A DNA stretch of 64,000 nucleotides from Euonymus europaeus (taxonomy: Eukaryota > Streptophyta > Magnoliopsida > Celastrales > Celastraceae): the NCBI GenBank assembly GCA_963580455.1, contig OY756962.1, forward strand, positions 16,076,001 to 16,140,000, given 5' to 3'. Every line of letters starts with the position of its first letter. Within the stretch, counting starts at the first letter, position 1. The notes under the pieces are model-generated. The model was not told where the DNA came from. It worked only from the letters and a program-made list of their open reading frames with translations, and ran no database searches. Of the stretch, positions 1 through 11,486 are shown one piece after another. The translations under genes and the position numbers were made by a program.

Positions 1-640
1 GTATAAGCTTCCAAGATTATTTTGTTGCCAAAACACCAACTATTTATCACAAATGGACAAAACCGTTAAAAGCTCCTCCATAGAGAGAGTTGAGCAAATT
101 CGGACCAACAATGTTTCTCGGGATACACTTTTTATTGTTCTTCTATGTCAAATTTTACGAGTATAAGCTTCCTAGATTATTTCGATATTAAAACACCATC
201 TTTCTTTGACAAATGGAAAAAACCGTTAAAAGCCCCTCCATAGAGAGAGTTGAGCAACTTCGGACCATCAAAGTTGCTCGGTGTACACTTTTTATTGTTA
301 TTCTATGTCAAATTTTATGAGTATAAGCTTCCAAGATTATTTCGATTCCAAATCACCAACTTTCTATGAGAAATGGACAAAATCGTTAAAAGCTCCTACA
401 TAGAGAGAGTTGAGCAACTTTGAACCATCAAAGTTGCGCGATGTAAACTTCCTATTGTTCTTCTATTTTAAATTTTATGAGTATAAGCTTCCTAGATTAT
501 TTCGATGCCAAAAAATGAACTTTTTACGACAGATGGACAAAACCGTTAAAAGCTCCACCATAGAGAGAGTTGAGATACTTCGGACCATCAAAGTTGCTCG
601 ATGTACACTTTTTATTGTTCTTCGATGTCAAATTTTACGA
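1..640 (+). repeat. A-B-C-D tetramer, type example of the four monomer families
   Basis: Four consecutive monomers show the families. A (1-160) has AACACCAAC followed by a TTATCAC end. B (161-320) has TAAAACACCATC and TTTCTTTGAC. C (321-480) has CCAAATCACCAAC and TTTCTATGAG. D (481-640) has CCAAAAAATGAAC and TTTTTACGAC. A and C carry CTTCCAAG just after the HindIII site, while B and D carry CTTCCTAG, so the array also alternates with a 320-bp dimer rhythm. The same order, often with A skipped (B-C-D), recurs through the left array. This looks like an ancestral 640-bp higher-order unit later scrambled by unequal exchange. Confidence 0.8.
252..279. other. Conserved dyad (inverted repeat) in the monomer, type example
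   Basis: GAGCAACTT at 252-260 is the exact reverse complement of AAGTTGCTC at 271-279, with the 10-bp spacer CGGACCATCA. It sits at monomer positions 92-100 and 111-119 and recurs in most monomers. Some copies have CGAAGTTGCTC on the right (for example near 4109, 7949, 10830), which extends the stem to 10 bp. Others have one or two mismatches, such as AAGTTTCTC in many A monomers or GAGATACTT in monomers that follow D. It could extrude as a short cruciform or bind a symmetric protein. No function is shown by the sequence. Confidence 0.85.
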
Positions 641-3600
641 GTATAAGCTTCCTAGATTATTTCGATGTTAAAACACCATCTTTCTTTGACAAATGGACAA
701 AACCGTTAAAAGCCCCTCCATAGAGAGAGTTGAGCAACTTCGGACCATCAAAGTTGCTCGGTGTACACTTTTTATTGTTATTCTATGTCAAATTTTATGA
801 GTATAAGCTTCCAAGATTATTTCGATTCCAAATCACCAACTTTCTATGAGAAATGGACAAAATCGTTAAAAGCTCCTACATAGAGAGAGTTGAGCAACTT
901 CGAACCATCAAAGTTGCTCGATGTAAACTTTTTATTGTTCTTCTATGTTAAATTTTATGAGTATAAGCCTCCTAGATTATTTCGATGCCAAAAAATGAAC
1001 TTTTTACGACAGATGGACAAAACCGTTTAAAGCTCCTCCATAGAGAGAGTTGAGATACTTCGGACCATCAAAGTTGCTCGGTGTACACATTTTATTGTTC
1101 TTCCATGTCAAATTTTACGAGTATAAGCTTCCAAGATTATTTTGTTGCCAAAACACCAACTATTTATCACAAATGGACAAAACCGTTAAAAGCTCCTCCA
1201 TAGAGAGAGTTGAGCAAATTCGGACCAACAATGTTTCTCGGGATACACTTTTTATTGTTCTTCTATGTCAAATTTTACGAGTATAAGCTTCCTAGATTAT
1301 TTCGATATTAAAACACCATCTTTCTTTGACAAATGGAAAAAACCGTTAAAAGCCCCTCCATAGAGAGAGTTGAGCAACTTCGGACCATCAAAGTTGCTCG
1401 GTGTACACTTTTTATTGTTATTCTATGTCAAATTTTATGAGTATAAGCTTCCAAGATTATTTCGATGCCAAAAAATGAACTTTTTACGACAGATGGACAA
1501 AACCGTTTAAAGCTCCTCCATAGAGAGAATTGAGATACTTCGAACCATCAAAGTTGCTCGGTGTACACATTTTATTGTTCTTCCATGTCAAATTTTACGA
1601 GTATAAGCTTCCAAGATTATTTTGTTGCCAAAACACCAACTATTTATCACAAATGGACAAAACCGTTAAAAGCTCCTCCAAAGAGAGAGTTGAGCAAATT
1701 CGGACCAACAAAGTTTCTCGGGATACACTTGTTATTGTTCTTCTATGTCAAATTTTACGAGTATAAACTTCCTAGATTATTTCGATGTTAAAACACCATC
1801 TTTCTTTGACAAATGGACAAAAACGTTAAAAGCTCCTCCATAGAGATAGTTGAGCAACTTCGGACCATCAAAGTTGCTCGGTGTACACTTTTTATTGTTA
1901 TTCTATGTCAAATTTTATGAGTATAAGCTTCCAAGATTATTTCGATTCTAAATCACCAACTTTCTATGAGAAATGGACAAAATCGTTAAAATCTCCTACA
2001 TAGAGAGAGTTGAGCAACTTCTAACCATCAAAGTTGCTCGATGTACACTTTTTATTGTTCTTCTATGTCAAATTTTACGAGTCTAAGCTTCAAAGATTAT
2101 TTCGATGCCAAAACACCAACTTTTTATCACAAATGGACAAAACCGTTAAAAGCTCCTACATAGATTGAGTGGAGCAACTTCGGACCAACAAAGTTGCTCG
2201 AGATACACTATTTATTTTTCTTCTTTGTAAAATTTTACAAGTATAAGCTTCCTAGATTATTTCGATGCTAAAACACCATCTTTCTATGACAAATAGACAA
2301 AACCGTTAAAAGCATCTCTATAGAGAGAGTTGAGCAACTTCGGATCACAAAAGTTGCTCGGTGTACATTTTTTATTGTTCTTCCATGTCAAATTTTACGA
2401 GTATAAGCTTCCAAAATTATTTCCATGCCAAAACACAAACTTTTTATCACAAATAGACAAAACCGTTGAAAACTCCTCCCTAGAGAGAGTTGAGCAACTT
2501 CAGACCAACAAAGTTTCTCGGGATACACTTTTTATTGTTCTTCTATGTCAAATTTTACGAGTATAGGCTTCCTAGATTATTTCGATGCGAAAACACCATC
2601 TTTCTATGACAAATGGACAAAACCATTAAAAGCTCCTCCATAGAGAGAGTTGAGCAACTTCGGACCATCAAAATTGCTCGGTGTACACTTTTTATTGTTC
2701 TTCTATGTCAAATTTTACGAGTATAAGCTTCCAAGATTATTTCGATTCCAAATCACCAACTTTCTATGAGAAATGGACAAAATCGTTAAAATCTCCTACA
2801 TAGAGAGAGTTGAGCAACTTCGAACCATCAAAGTTGCTCGATGTAAACTTTTTATTGTTCTTCTATGTTAAATTTTATGAGTATAAGCCTCCTAGATTAT
2901 TTCGATACCAAAAAATGAAATTTTTACGACAGATGGACAAAACCGTTTAAAGCTCCTCCATAGAAAGAGTTGAGATACTTCGGACCATCAAAGTTGCTCG
3001 GTGTACACATTTTATTGTTCTTCCATGTCAAATTTTACGAGTATAAGCTTCCAAGATTATTTTGTTGCCAAAACACCAACTATTTATCACAAATGGACAA
3101 AACCGTTAAAAGCTCCTCCATAGAGAGAGTTGAGCAAATTCGGACCAACAAAGTTTCTCGGGATACACTTTTTATTGTTCTTCTATGTCAAATTTTACGA
3201 GTATAAGCTTCCTAGATTATTTCGATATTAAAACACCATCTTTCTTTGACAAATGGAAAAAACCGTTAAAAGCCCCTCCATAGAGAGAGTTGAGCAACTT
3301 CGGACCATCAAAATTGCTCGATGTACACTCTTTATTGTTCTTCTATGTTAAATTTTATGAGTATAAGCTTCCTAGATTATTTCGATGACAAAAAATGAAC
3401 TTTTTACGACAAATGGACAAAACCGTTAAAATCCCCTCTATAGAGATGGTTGAGCAACTTCGGACCATCAAAGTTGCTCGGTGTACACTTTTTATTGTTC
3501 TTCTATGTTAAATTTTACGAGTATAAGCTTCCAAAATTATTTCGATTCCAAATCACCAACTTTCTATGAGAAATGGACAAAATCGTTAAATGCTCCTCCA

Positions 3601-4356
3601 TAGAGAGTATGGAGCAACTTCGAACTATCAAAGTTGTTCGATGTATACTTTTTATTGCTCTTCAATGTTAAATTTTATGAGTATAAGCTTCGTAGACTAT
3701 TTCGATGCCAAAAAATGAACTTTTTACGAGTAATGGACAAAACCGTTAAAAGCTCCTCCGGAGAGAGAGTTGAGCAATTTCGGACCATCAAAGTTGCTCG
3801 GTGTACACTTTTTATTGTTATTCTATGTCAAATTTTATGAGTATAAGCTTCCAAGATTATTTTGATTCCAAATCACCAACTTTCTATGAGAAATGGACAA
3901 AACCGTTAAAAGCTCCTCCATAGAGAGAGTTGAGCAACTTCGAACCGTCAAAGTTGCTCGATGTACACTTTTTATTGTTCTTCTATGTTAAATTTTATGA
4001 GTATAAGCTTCCTAGATTATTTCGATTCCAAAAAATGAACTTTTTACAACAAATGGACAAAACCTTTAAAAGCTCCTCCATAGAGAGAGTTGAGCAACTT
4101 CGGACCATCGAAGTTGCTCGGTGTACACTTTTTATTGTTCTTCCATGTCAAATTTTACGAGTATAAGGTTCGAAGATTATTTCGATGCCAAAACACCAAC
4201 TTTTTATCACAAATGGTCAAAACCATTAAAAGCTCCTCCATAGAGAGAGTTGAGCAACTTCGGACCAACAAAGTTTCTTGGGATACACTTTTTATTGTTC
4301 TTCTATGTCAAATTTTACGAGTATAAGCTTCCTAGATTATTTCGATATTAAAACAA

Positions 4357-5355
4357 CATCTTTCTTTGACAAATGGACAAAACCGTTAAAAGCCCCTCCA
4401 TAGAGAGAGTTGAGCAACTTCGGACCATCAAAGTTGCTCGGTGTACACTTTTTATTGTTATTCTATGTCAAATTTTATGAGTATAAGCTTCCAAGAATAT
4501 TTCGATTCCAAATCACCAACTTTCTATGAGAAATGGACAAAACCATTAAAAGAACCTACATAGAGAGAGTTGAGAAACTTTGAACCATCAAAGTTGCTCG
4601 ATGTAAACTTCTTATTGTTCTTCTATTTTAAATTTTATGAGTATAAGCTTCCTAGATTATTTCGATGCCAAAAAATGAACTTTTTACGACAGATGGACAA
4701 AACCGTTAAAAGCTCCACCATAGAGAGAGTTGAGATACTTCGGACCATCAAAGTTGCTCGATGTACACTTTTTATTGTTCTTCGATGTCAAATTTTACAA
4801 GTATAAGCTTCCTAGATTATTTCGATGTTAAAACACCATCTTTCTTTGACAAATGGACAAAACCGTTAAAAGCCCCTCCATAGAGAGAGTTGAGCAACTT
4901 CGGACCATCAAAGTTGCTCGGTGTACACTTTTTATTGTTATTCTATGTCAAATTTTATGAGTATAAGCTTCCAAGAATATTTCGATTCCAAATCACCAAC
5001 TTTCTATGAGAAATGGACAAAACCATTAAAAGAACCTACATAGAGAGAGTTGAGAAACTTTGAACCATCAAAGTTGCTCGATGTAAACTTCTTATTGTTC
5101 TTCTATTTTAAATTTTATGAGTATAAGCTTCCTAGATTATTTCGATGCCAAAAAATGAACTTTTTACGACAGATGGACAAAACCGTTAAAAGCTCCACCA
5201 TAGAGAGAGTTGAGATACTTCGGACCATCAAAGTTGCTCGATGTACACTTTTTATTGTTCTTCGATGTCAAATTTTACAAGTATAAGCTTCCTAGATTAT
5301 TTCGATGTTAAAACACCATCTTTCTTTGACAAATGGACAAAACCGTTAAAAGCCC
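4357..5355 (+). repeat. Perfect 480-bp (3-monomer) tandem duplication
   Basis: 4357-4875 and 4837-5355 are identical by eye at an offset of 480 bp. The unit is B-C-D, with A missing. The copy ends are marked by AAACAACATC versus AAACACCATC on the left and AGCCCCTCC versus AGCCCTTCC on the right. Absence of any difference across 519 aligned bases points to a very recent unequal exchange. Confidence 0.9.
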
Positions 5356-6336
5356 TTCCATAGAGAGAGTTGAGCAACTTCGGACCATCAAAGTTGCTCG
5401 GTGTACACTTTTTATTGTTATTCTATGTCAAATTTTATGAGTATAAGCTTCCAAGATTATTTCGATTCCAAATCACCAACTTTCTATGAGAAATGGACAA
5501 AATCGTTAAAATCTCCTACATAGAGAGAGTTGAGCAACTTCGAACCATCAAAGTTGCTCGATGTAAACTTTTTATTGTTCTTCTATGTTAAATTTTATGA
5601 GTATAAGCCTCCTAGATTATTTCGATGCCAAAAAATGAACTTTTTACGACAGATGGACAAAACCGTTTAAAGCTCCTCCATAGAGAGAATTGAGATACTT
5701 CGGACCATCAAAGTTGCTCGGTGTACACATTTTATTGTTCTTCCATGTCAAATTTTACGAGTATAAGCTTCCAAGATTATTTTGTTGCCAAAACACCAAC
5801 TATTTATCACAAATGGACAAAACCGTAAAAAGCTCCTCCATAGAGAGAGTTAAGCAAATTCGGACCAACAAAGTTTCTCGGGATACACTTTTCATTGTTC
5901 TTCTATGTCAAATTTTACGAGTATAAACTTCATAGATTATTTCGATGTTAAAACACCATCTTTCTTTGACAAATGGACAAAACCGTTAAAAGCCCCTCCA
6001 TAGAGAGAGTTGAGCAACTTCGGACCATCAAAGTTGTTCGGTGTACACTTTTTATTGTTATTCTATGTCAATTTTTATGAGTATAAGCTTCGAAGATTAT
6101 TTCGATTCCAAATCACCAACTTTCTATTAAAAATGGACAAAACCGTTAAAAGCTCCTACATAGATAGAGTTGAGCAACTTCGTACCATCAAAGTTGCTCG
6201 ATGTAAACTTTTTATTGTTCTTCTATGTTAAATTTTATGAGTATAAGCTTCCTAGAATATTTTGATGCCAAAAAATGAACTTTTTACGACAAATGGACAA
6301 AACCGTTAAAAGCCCCTCCATAGAGAGAGTTGAGCA

Positions 6337-7264
6337 ACTTCGGACCATCAAAGTTGCTCGATGTAAACTTTTTATTGTTCTTCTATGTTAAATTTTATGA
6401 GTATAAGCTTCCTAGATTATTTCGATGCCAAAAAACAAACTTTTTATGACAAATGGACAAAACCGTTAAAAGCTTCTCCATAGAGAGAGTTGAGAAACTT
6501 CGGACCATCAAAGTTGCTCGGTGTACACTTTTTATTGTTCTTCTATGTCAAATTTTACGAGTAAAAGCTTCAAAGATTATTTCGATGCCAAAACACCAAC
6601 TTTTTATCACAAATGGACAAAACCGTTAAAAGCTCCTCCATAGATTGAGTGGAGCAACTTCGGACCAACAAAGTTGCTCGAGATACGCTTTTTATTTTTC
6701 TTCTTTGTAAAATTTTACAAGTATAAGCTTCCTAGATTATTTCGATGCTAAAACACCATCTTTCTATGACAAATGGACAAAACCGTTAAAAGCACCTCTA
6801 TAGAGAGAGTTGAGCAACTTCGGACCACCAAAGTTGCTCGGTGTACATTTTTTATTGTTCTTCCATGTCAAATTTTACGAGTATAAGCTTCCGAAATTAT
6901 TTCGATGCCAAAACACAAACTTTTTATCACAAATAGACAAAACCGTTGAAAACTCCTCCCTAGAGAGAGTTGAGCAACTTCGGACCAACAAAGTTTCTCG
7001 GGATACACTTTTTATTGTTCTTCTATGTCAAATTTTATGAGTATAAGCTTCCTAGATTATTTCGATGCCAAAACAACAACTTTTTATCACAAAACGGACA
7101 AAACCGTTAAAGCTCCTCCCTAGAGAGAGTTGAGCATATTCGGACCAACAAAGTTTCTCGGGATACACTTTTTATTGTTCTTCTATGTCAAATTTTACGA
7201 GTATAGGCTTCCTAGATTATTTCGATGCGAAAATACCATCTTTCTATGACAAATGGACAAAACC
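6337..7264 (+). repeat. Segmental satellite duplication, copy 1 (offset 2400 bp)
   Basis: This block matches 8737-9664 at an offset of exactly 15 monomers. The only difference seen by eye is CCGAAATTAT versus CCAAAATTAT near 6893. It includes a rare compensated indel near 7091 (AAAACGGAC followed by CCGTTAAAGC) shared by the copies, which proves common descent. A third copy lies at about 14179-15105. Confidence 0.88.
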
Positions 7265-8764
7265 GTTAAAATCCCCTCTATAGAGATGGTTGAGCAACTT
7301 CGGACCATCAAAGTTGCTCGGTGTACACATTTTATTGTTCTTCTATGTCAAATTTTACGAGTATAAGCTTCCAAGATTATTTCGATTCCAAATAACCAAC
7401 TTTCTATGAGAAATAGACAAAATCGTTAAATGATCCTCCATAGATAGTATGGAGCAACTTCGAACTATCAAAGTTGTTCGATGTACACTTTTTATTGCTC
7501 TTCAATGTTAAATTTTATGAGTATAAGCTTCGTAGACTATTTCGATGCCAAAAAATGAACTTTTTACGAATCGTGGATAAAACCGTTAAAAGCTCCTCCA
7601 GAGAGAGAGTTGAGCAACTTCGGACCATCAAAGTTGCTCGGTGTACACTTTTTATTGTTATTCTATGTCAAATTTTATGAGTATAAGCTTCCAAGATTAT
7701 TTCGATTCCAAATCACCAACTTTCTATGAGAAATGGACAAAACCGTTAAAAGCTCCTCCATAGAGAGAGTTGAGCAACTTCGAACCGCCAAAGTTGCTCG
7801 ATGTACACTTTTTATTGTTCTTCTATGTTAAATTTTATGAGTATAAGCTTCCTAGATTATTTCGATTCCAAAAAATGAACTTTTTACAACAAATGGACAA
7901 AACCTTTAAAAGCTCCTCCATAGAGAGAGTTGAGCAACTTCGGACCATCGAAGTTGCTCGGTGTACACTTTTTATTGTTCTTCCATGTCAAAGTATACGA
8001 GTATAAGCTTCCAAGATTATTTTGATGCCAAAACATCAACTTTTTATCACAAATGGACAAAACCATTAAAAGCTCCTCCATAGAGAGAGTTGAGCAACTT
8101 CGGACCATCGAAGTTGCTCGCTGTACACTTTTTATTGTTCTTCCAAGTCAAATTTTACGAGTATAAGCTTCGAAGATTATTTCGATGCCAAAACACCAAC
8201 TTTTTATCACAAATGGACAAAACCATTAAAAGCTCCTCCATAGAGAGAGTTGAGCAACTTCGGACCAACAAAGTTTCTTGGGATACACTTTTTATTGTTC
8301 TTCTATGTCAAATTTTACGAGTATAAGCTTCCTAGATTATTTCGATATTAAAACAACATCTTTCTTTGACAAATGGACAAAACCGTTAAAAGCCCCTCCA
8401 TAGAGAGAGTTGAGCAACTTCGGACCATCAAAGTTGCTCGGTGTACACTTTTTATTGTTTTTCTATGTCAAATTTTATGAGTATAAGCTTCCAAGAATAT
8501 TTCGATTCCAAATCACCAACTTTCTATGAGAAATGGACAAAACCATTAAAAGAACCTACATAGAGAGAGTTGAGCAACTTTGAAGCATCAAAGTTGCTCG
8601 ATGTAAACTTCTTATTGTTCTTCTATTTTAAATTTTATGAGTATAAGCTTCCTAGATTATTTCGATGCCAAAAAATGAACTTTTTACGACAGATGGACAA
8701 AACCGTTAAAAGCTCCACCATAGAGAGAGTTGAGATACTTCGGACCATCAAAGTTGCTCGATGT
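7261..8764 (+). repeat. 17-monomer (about 2720-bp) period duplication, copy 1
   Basis: Matches about 9981-11486 at an offset of 2720 bp, which becomes 2722 bp after the 2-bp insertion near 11101 in copy 2. Markers shared by the copies are CTTCGTAGACTATT, GGAGCAACTTCGAAC and CGGACCATCGAAG. A related stretch begins near 3600 at an offset of 3840 bp, with one extra monomer inserted in this copy near 7930-8090. Boundaries are approximate. Confidence 0.78.
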
Positions 8765-9664
8765 AAACTTTTTATTGTTCTTCTATGTTAAATTTTATGA
8801 GTATAAGCTTCCTAGATTATTTCGATGCCAAAAAACAAACTTTTTATGACAAATGGACAAAACCGTTAAAAGCTTCTCCATAGAGAGAGTTGAGAAACTT
8901 CGGACCATCAAAGTTGCTCGGTGTACACTTTTTATTGTTCTTCTATGTCAAATTTTACGAGTAAAAGCTTCAAAGATTATTTCGATGCCAAAACACCAAC
9001 TTTTTATCACAAATGGACAAAACCGTTAAAAGCTCCTCCATAGATTGAGTGGAGCAACTTCGGACCAACAAAGTTGCTCGAGATACGCTTTTTATTTTTC
9101 TTCTTTGTAAAATTTTACAAGTATAAGCTTCCTAGATTATTTCGATGCTAAAACACCATCTTTCTATGACAAATGGACAAAACCGTTAAAAGCACCTCTA
9201 TAGAGAGAGTTGAGCAACTTCGGACCACCAAAGTTGCTCGGTGTACATTTTTTATTGTTCTTCCATGTCAAATTTTACGAGTATAAGCTTCCAAAATTAT
9301 TTCGATGCCAAAACACAAACTTTTTATCACAAATAGACAAAACCGTTGAAAACTCCTCCCTAGAGAGAGTTGAGCAACTTCGGACCAACAAAGTTTCTCG
9401 GGATACACTTTTTATTGTTCTTCTATGTCAAATTTTATGAGTATAAGCTTCCTAGATTATTTCGATGCCAAAACAACAACTTTTTATCACAAAACGGACA
9501 AAACCGTTAAAGCTCCTCCCTAGAGAGAGTTGAGCATATTCGGACCAACAAAGTTTCTCGGGATACACTTTTTATTGTTCTTCTATGTCAAATTTTACGA
9601 GTATAGGCTTCCTAGATTATTTCGATGCGAAAATACCATCTTTCTATGACAAATGGACAAAACC
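8737..9664 (+). repeat. Segmental satellite duplication, copy 2 (offset 2400 bp)
   Basis: Near-identical to 6337-7264. On the left it diverges at GAGATACTT versus GAGCAACTT, and on the right at AACCATTAAAAGC versus AACCGTTAAAATC. Its left edge lies inside a monomer, so the exchange joined two unlike monomers in register. Confidence 0.88.
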
Positions 9665-9980
9665 ATTAAAAGCTCCTCCATAGAGAGAGTTGAGCAACTT
9701 CGGACCATCAAAGTTGCTCGGTGTACACTTTTTATTGTTCTTCTATGTCAAATTTTACGAGTTTAATCTTCCAAGACTATTTCGATTCAAAATCACCAAA
9801 TTTCTATGAGAAATGGACAAAACCGTTAAAAGCTCCTCCATGGAGAGTGTGGAGCAACTTCGGACCATCAAAATTGCTCGATGTACACTTATTATTGTTC
9901 TTCTATGTTAAATTTTATGAGTATAAGCTTCCTAGATTATTTCAATGCCAAAAAACGAACTTTTTACGACAAATGGACAA

Positions 9981-11486
9981 AACCGTTAAAATCCCCTCTA
10001 TAGAGGTGGTTGAGCAACTTCGGACCATCAAAGTTGCTCGGTGTACACATTTTATTGTTCTTCTATGTCAAATTTTACGAGTATAAGCTTCCAAGATTAT
10101 TTCGATTCCAAATAACCAACTTTCTATGAGAAATGGACAAAATCGTTAAATGCTCCTCCATAGAGAGTATGGAGCAACTTCGAACTATCAAAGTTGTTCG
10201 ATGTACACTTTTTATTGCTCTTCAATGTTAAATTTTATGAGTATAAGCTTCGTAGACTATTTCGATGCCAAAAAATGAACTTTTTACGAATAATGGATAA
10301 AACTGTTAAAAGCTCCTCCAGAGAGAGAGTTGAGCAACTTCGGACCATCAAAGTTGCTCGGTGTACACTTTTTATTGTTATTCTATGTCAAATTTTATGA
10401 GTATAAGCTTCCAAGATTATTTCGATTCCAAATCACCAACTTTCTATGAGAAATGGACAAAACCGTTAAAAGCTCCTCCATAGAGAGAGTTGAGCAACTT
10501 CGAACCGCCAAAGTTGCTCGATGTACACTTTTTATTGTTCTTCTATGTTAAATTTTATGAGTATAAGCTTCCTAGATTATTTCGATTCCAAAAAATGAAC
10601 TTTTTACAACAAATGGACGAAACCTTTAAAAGCTCCTCCATAGAGAGAGTTGAGCAACTTCGGACCATCGAAGTTGCTCGGTGTACACTTTTTATTGTTC
10701 TTCCATGTCAAATTTTACGAGTATAAGCTTCCTAGATTATTTTGATGCCAAAACACCAACTTTTTATCACAAATGGACAAAACCATTAAAAGCTCCTCCA
10801 TAGAGAGAGTTGAGCAACTTCGGACCATCGAAGTTGCTCGGTGTACACTTTTTATTGTTCTTCCATGTCAAATTTTACGAGTATAAGCTTCGAAGATTAT
10901 TTCGATGCCAAAACACCAACTTTTTATCACAAATGGACAAAACCATTAAAAGCTCCTCCATAGAGAGAGTTGAGCAACTTCGGACCAACAAAGTTTCTTG
11001 GGATACACTTTTTATTGTTCTTCTATGTCAAATTTTACGAGTATAAGCTTCCTAGATTATTTCGATATTAAAACAACATCTTTCTTTGACAAATGGACAA
11101 AAAACCGTTAAAAGCCCCTCCATAGAGAGAGTTGAGCAACTTCGGACCATCAAAGTTGCTCGGTGTACACTTTTTATTGTTATTCTATGTCAAATTTTAT
11201 GAGTATAAGCTTCCAAGAATATTTCGATTCCAAATCACCAACTTTCTATGAGAAATGGACAAAACCATTAAAAGAACCTACATAGAGAGAGTTGAGCAAC
11301 TTTGAACCATCAAAGTTGCTCGATGTAAACTTCTTATTGTTCTTCTATTTTAAATTTTATGAGTATAAGCTTCCTAGATTATTTCGATGCCAAAAAATGA
11401 ACTTTTTACGACAGATGGACAAAACCGTTAAAAGCTCCACCATAGAGAGAGTTGAGATACTTCAGACCATCAAAGTTGCTCGATGT
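9981..11486 (+). repeat. 17-monomer period duplication, copy 2
   Basis: Counterpart of 7261-8764 with scattered single-base differences, such as TAGAGGTGG and GGACGAAACC. A 2-bp expansion of an A run near 11101 is the first break in monomer phase in the window. A third partial copy is at about 15582-16460. Confidence 0.78.

Noticed and set aside
2..11. TATAAG in each monomer as a promoter
   Set aside because: It is part of the conserved satellite sequence near the HindIII site. There is no downstream gene and no initiator-like context.
98..116. CENP-B box
   Set aside because: TTCGGACCA at the monomer dyad matches the first half of the box pattern (TTCG, four bases, A), but the CGGG half is absent (AAAG there). 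I do not call it a CENP-B box.
410..646. A recurrent open frame of about 78 residues (and variants of 60-129 residues) throughout the satellite, rich in phenylalanine, leucine and lysine
   Set aside because: Most copies open at TTG (TTGAGCAACTTC), not ATG. 160 is not divisible by three, so the frame cannot continue through the array. The frame spans about 1.5 monomers and has no domain. Repetition of the peptide only reflects repetition of the DNA.
7884..8108. Minus-strand open frames of 60-83 residues in the satellite (also near 16178, 19676, 26074, 55909, 58627)
   Set aside because: Same monomer read in reverse. They contain no recognisable domain and recur only with the duplicated blocks.
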